DNA of 64,000 nucleotides from Panulirus ornatus (lineage: Eukaryota; Arthropoda; Malacostraca; Decapoda; Palinuridae): contig NC_092225.1 of NCBI RefSeq assembly GCF_036320965.1, forward strand, positions 74,285,935 through 74,349,934, written 5' to 3'. Shown here piece by piece: positions 61,280-64,000 of this stretch (position 1 is its first letter; each line of letters starts with the position of its first letter). The notes below the pieces were generated by a model that was given only the letters and a program-made list of their open reading frames with translations, was not told where the DNA came from and made no database searches. The translations under genes were made by a program, and so were the position numbers.

Positions 61280-62720
61280 ATGACATGGCCTTTGTTGTTT
61301 TATCCTGGCATCTTTTGAAGAACTATCCACTGTTTACACTGATCATGAGGCTGGTTCAGAGACTTGGTTATGATTAGGTCACCCCCTTACTCTTCCCTCT
61401 TTCATGGTTGATAAATTTAAGGCTTCTAGCATTTTCCTTTAACTCATCTCTTAATGCTAGTGCAATCTTTGTTGCTGTGCTTTAGACCTATATTAGTGCT
61501 TGCTGCTTTTGTAAATGTGGTGACCAAACCTGAAAAGCATATGATGGCTTTGGCCTATTGTAGGTTGCAAACGGCATGCTGTGTGTTTCTTAATTCTAAT
61601 ATTTGTATGTAGATTTTGTATTCTTTACTGTTTGAATGGGGGATTCTGGCAAAATGCTGGAGTTGTATACTCCCAAGTTTGACATCTCATACAGATTCCT
61701 GAAGCTTATTTCTTGTTAAATAATCATACCTAGACTTTTTTTTTTTTTGTTGGGTCCCTTCCTCATTAAAATAACTAGAGATGAATTTCATTAAACATGT
61801 ATCAGACCAACCTTGAATATTATTTAGGTTCCCTTGTAGGTTAGGTCCTCATGGCCAGAGTATCATTCCCAAATATATTCTGGAAGCAGTCCAGTCCTTC
61901 AGGCAAGTCATACACACAAAAAAAAATAAAAGTAATAGTCCCAGAATGGAGCCTAGTGCCTTGTCATTGATGACCTCAAGCTATTATGAAAAGGCTTCTC
62001 TGACATGCATCCTTTGTTCTCTTCCACTTAGAAAACTTTCTCTCCAGTGAAGTCTTCCCTTTATTCCTGTCTTAAGATCCAGCTTCTTTACCATCTTCAT
62101 ATCCAGCATAGCGTTAGATTTTATAGCAGTCCACATATATTCTCACTCATGCAAAATAAAACTCGCTCTTAAAAACAAAAGCTTGTCATGCATGATCTTT
62201 TACAGAAATCATGTTTATCTCGCCAAAGAATTCTCTCCTCTGGAAGTCATTCATTAGCTCTCATCTTTTGTTGCACCTTGGAGCACACAAATCAGGGAAA
62301 CTTGTCTGTAGTTCAATCCATCTTCCTGATTATCTTTCCTTTGGATAGGTGATTGCCTTCTTCCACTCCCAAGGCACTTTTACTTTCTCCAGCAGCATCT
62401 TGAACATCATTTCAAGCTCTTTGTAAAGTGTATTTATGCACATCTTCAAGATGTATGAAATTTTATTAGGACCATGAGCTTTGTATGAATCCATACTCTA
62501 GCATTTTGCCTGTTTTTGCAAGATATTTGATTCTTTCCAATACCTCCTTCCCATTCCATCTGTCTGGTTTCGGGTCTTTGGTATCTTCCACTGTGAAAGC
62601 ACTTTATATGATTCCTCTTGTATGCTTGCATCATCCTCTGTGACTCTTCCCTCTGAATCCCTTAGCCAGATTAGCTGCTCTTTAACAATTTGCTCATGAA
62701 TCTATGGAAAAATTTCATCT
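61280..62720 (-). mobile_element. CR1-like LINE remnant, minus strand
   Basis: On the minus strand, from high to low coordinates, worn blocks appear in the right order: IRDSEGRVTEDDASIQEES (62670-62610), YKAHGPNKISYILKMCINTL (62490-62430), LLEKVKVPWEWKKAITYP (62400-62345), TGIKGRLHWRESFLSGREQR (62075-62015) and LGSILGLLLLFF (61950-61910). This follows GPDGIS, VP.DWK.A, WI...L..R.QRV and GPLLF of CR1/Jockey-group RTs. Many stops. It lies in intron 9. Confidence 0.6.
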
Positions 62721-64000
62721 GCATTGTTCTGCTTTTTTCTCGTCTTGCTATTCTCATTTTTCACTGTCATGCATGTCTGAATTCTGGTTGGCTAGAGTAC
62801 CACGTATCTCATCACAACACTGAAGCTCCTTCCCTTTTTGATATTTTATTGAACCATTCCTCAGTTCAAACTTCCCTCCATTTTTAAGGCTAAAAGTACC
62901 CATGTTCCTGTCTTTTTGCTGTAAATTTCATGAACCCATTAACCACAGTGCCCTGATTTCTGGCTGTTAACTCTATTTATCAGTTAACCATTCAGATTGT
63001 TGAGTTCTGTGTAGTCTTTGTGATTATATGTCTGGCCTCATCTAATTCTTTTTACATTTTCATTTATCACATTCAATTAAAGCATTACATGATCACTTTT
63101 CCACTTTGGTGCACTATTTGTGATTTATTTTTCCATTCTAGTATGTGTAAATAGATTTAATTGTTGACATACTGGGATAGGATATATTCTAGTACACACT
63201 GAAAACTTGTCACCATGACTTTGTCACCATGTTTGCATCTTTATAATTCAAATCCCCATCACGGGCTGTCATGACAAGAGCCCATGCCAAGCTTAGCAAT
63301 GGTGAATCTATACACAAATTGTTAAATGTGAATGGCAAGCTAGTTAGGACTTGCAAGCCAAGGAGTATAACATTCTTCTGTGAAGCAGGAATTGCCACAT
63401 GACTGGAATAAATACTTACAGAATGTCGAAAAGTATAGAAGTGTAATGAGAATTGAAAAATAATAATGGAAGAAATATATTGAAGTCTTTGATGACAACA
63501 TTAATGTAGACTGATGTACTTAATAATGAAAGCTAAATTTAATTCCATATTACATTTTAAAGTTTCTAGATATCCTTTTTCTGAATAACCCGTAGGGTCT
63601 TGCCCTCTACAAATTTTCAAATATTCAAAAAAGTGTTGCAGTAAATGAAAATTGATTTTTAGCTAGCTATACATAAAAAAGATATCAAGACCACAATCTG
63701 TGGGCCTGTTTCTATAATCTCAACCTGAAGTTCATTTGACAAATGATCCCCAGATATCGGGTTATTGTCTTCATCACCATAGTAGTTGATTTTCCAAAAT
63801 CGCCACCCGCTGGGATTTCAACCCCAACTGAGTACTGTCAAGTTTAGGCTTTGGTCATTTTCAAAGCCTGCACATAGTGGGCACAGTTGCTCACTTGATT
63901 ACTGAACTGGTACACATTTCATGTGCATCTATTTCAGGCATTCTTTTCTTCTTGCCTGATGAAACTTGAATGAATTTTTCTCAACAGTCCTGGAAAGATT

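Overview
The window looks like nuclear DNA from an arthropod, most likely a decapod crustacean. The evidence is a spliced animal gene with multi-kilobase introns, a dense load of non-LTR and Penelope-like retroelements, very long (TA)n, (CT)n and (GT)n microsatellites, and several large minisatellites. The species cannot be named from the sequence. There are no bacterial-style operons; nearly all open frames in the window are chance frames in repeats or relics of retroelements.

One host gene can be reconstructed with confidence: a plus-strand SLC13 (INDY/NaDC, Na+-coupled di/tricarboxylate transporter) gene. It starts at ATG 12449, is followed through nine exon positions to 59923, and continues past the right edge. 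All exon junctions keep phase (0, 1, 0, 2, 2, 2, 2, 1, 0). The assembled protein of about 512 residues aligns by eye with the family from TM1 through the second SNT motif; the C-terminal helices and the family signature lie beyond base 64000. The most striking feature is exon position 5. Three non-identical exons (44641-44868, 45343-45603, 46235-46663) lie in tandem, share entry and exit phase, and each encode a version of TM5 with its GGTG..TGT..N sodium-site loop, preceded by unrelated cytoplasmic-loop sequences. They look like a mutually exclusive cassette.

Layout: 1-12.4 kb is the upstream flank, with a Penelope-like fragment (2.65-3.14 kb), an old LINE fragment (4.43 kb), four large minisatellites (5.96-11.74 kb) and a possible TATA/CRE/octamer cluster (10.1 kb). 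Exon 1 is at 12.45 kb. Intron 1 (21 kb) holds a six-copy repeat (13.8 kb), LINE remnants, and a near-identical 4-kb duplication (20.1-24.1 and 24.3-28.3 kb) whose second copy splits a Penelope-like element. Exons 2 to 6 lie at 33.5-48.1 kb; intron 4 holds two head-to-head LINE copies. Exon 7 is at 50.7 kb. Intron 7 holds an 83-unit 27-bp satellite (51.4-53.6 kb) and a cluster of minus-strand LINEs. Exons 8 and 9 are at 57.4 and 59.6 kb, and an old CR1-like LINE lies at 61.3-62.7 kb.

A second theme is that tandem duplication has repeatedly hit splice sites of this gene: the exon 1 donor, the exon 6 donor and the exon 8 acceptor all lie inside tandem copies of themselves. These duplicated splice sites and the tripled exon 5 are the main candidates for something undescribed.
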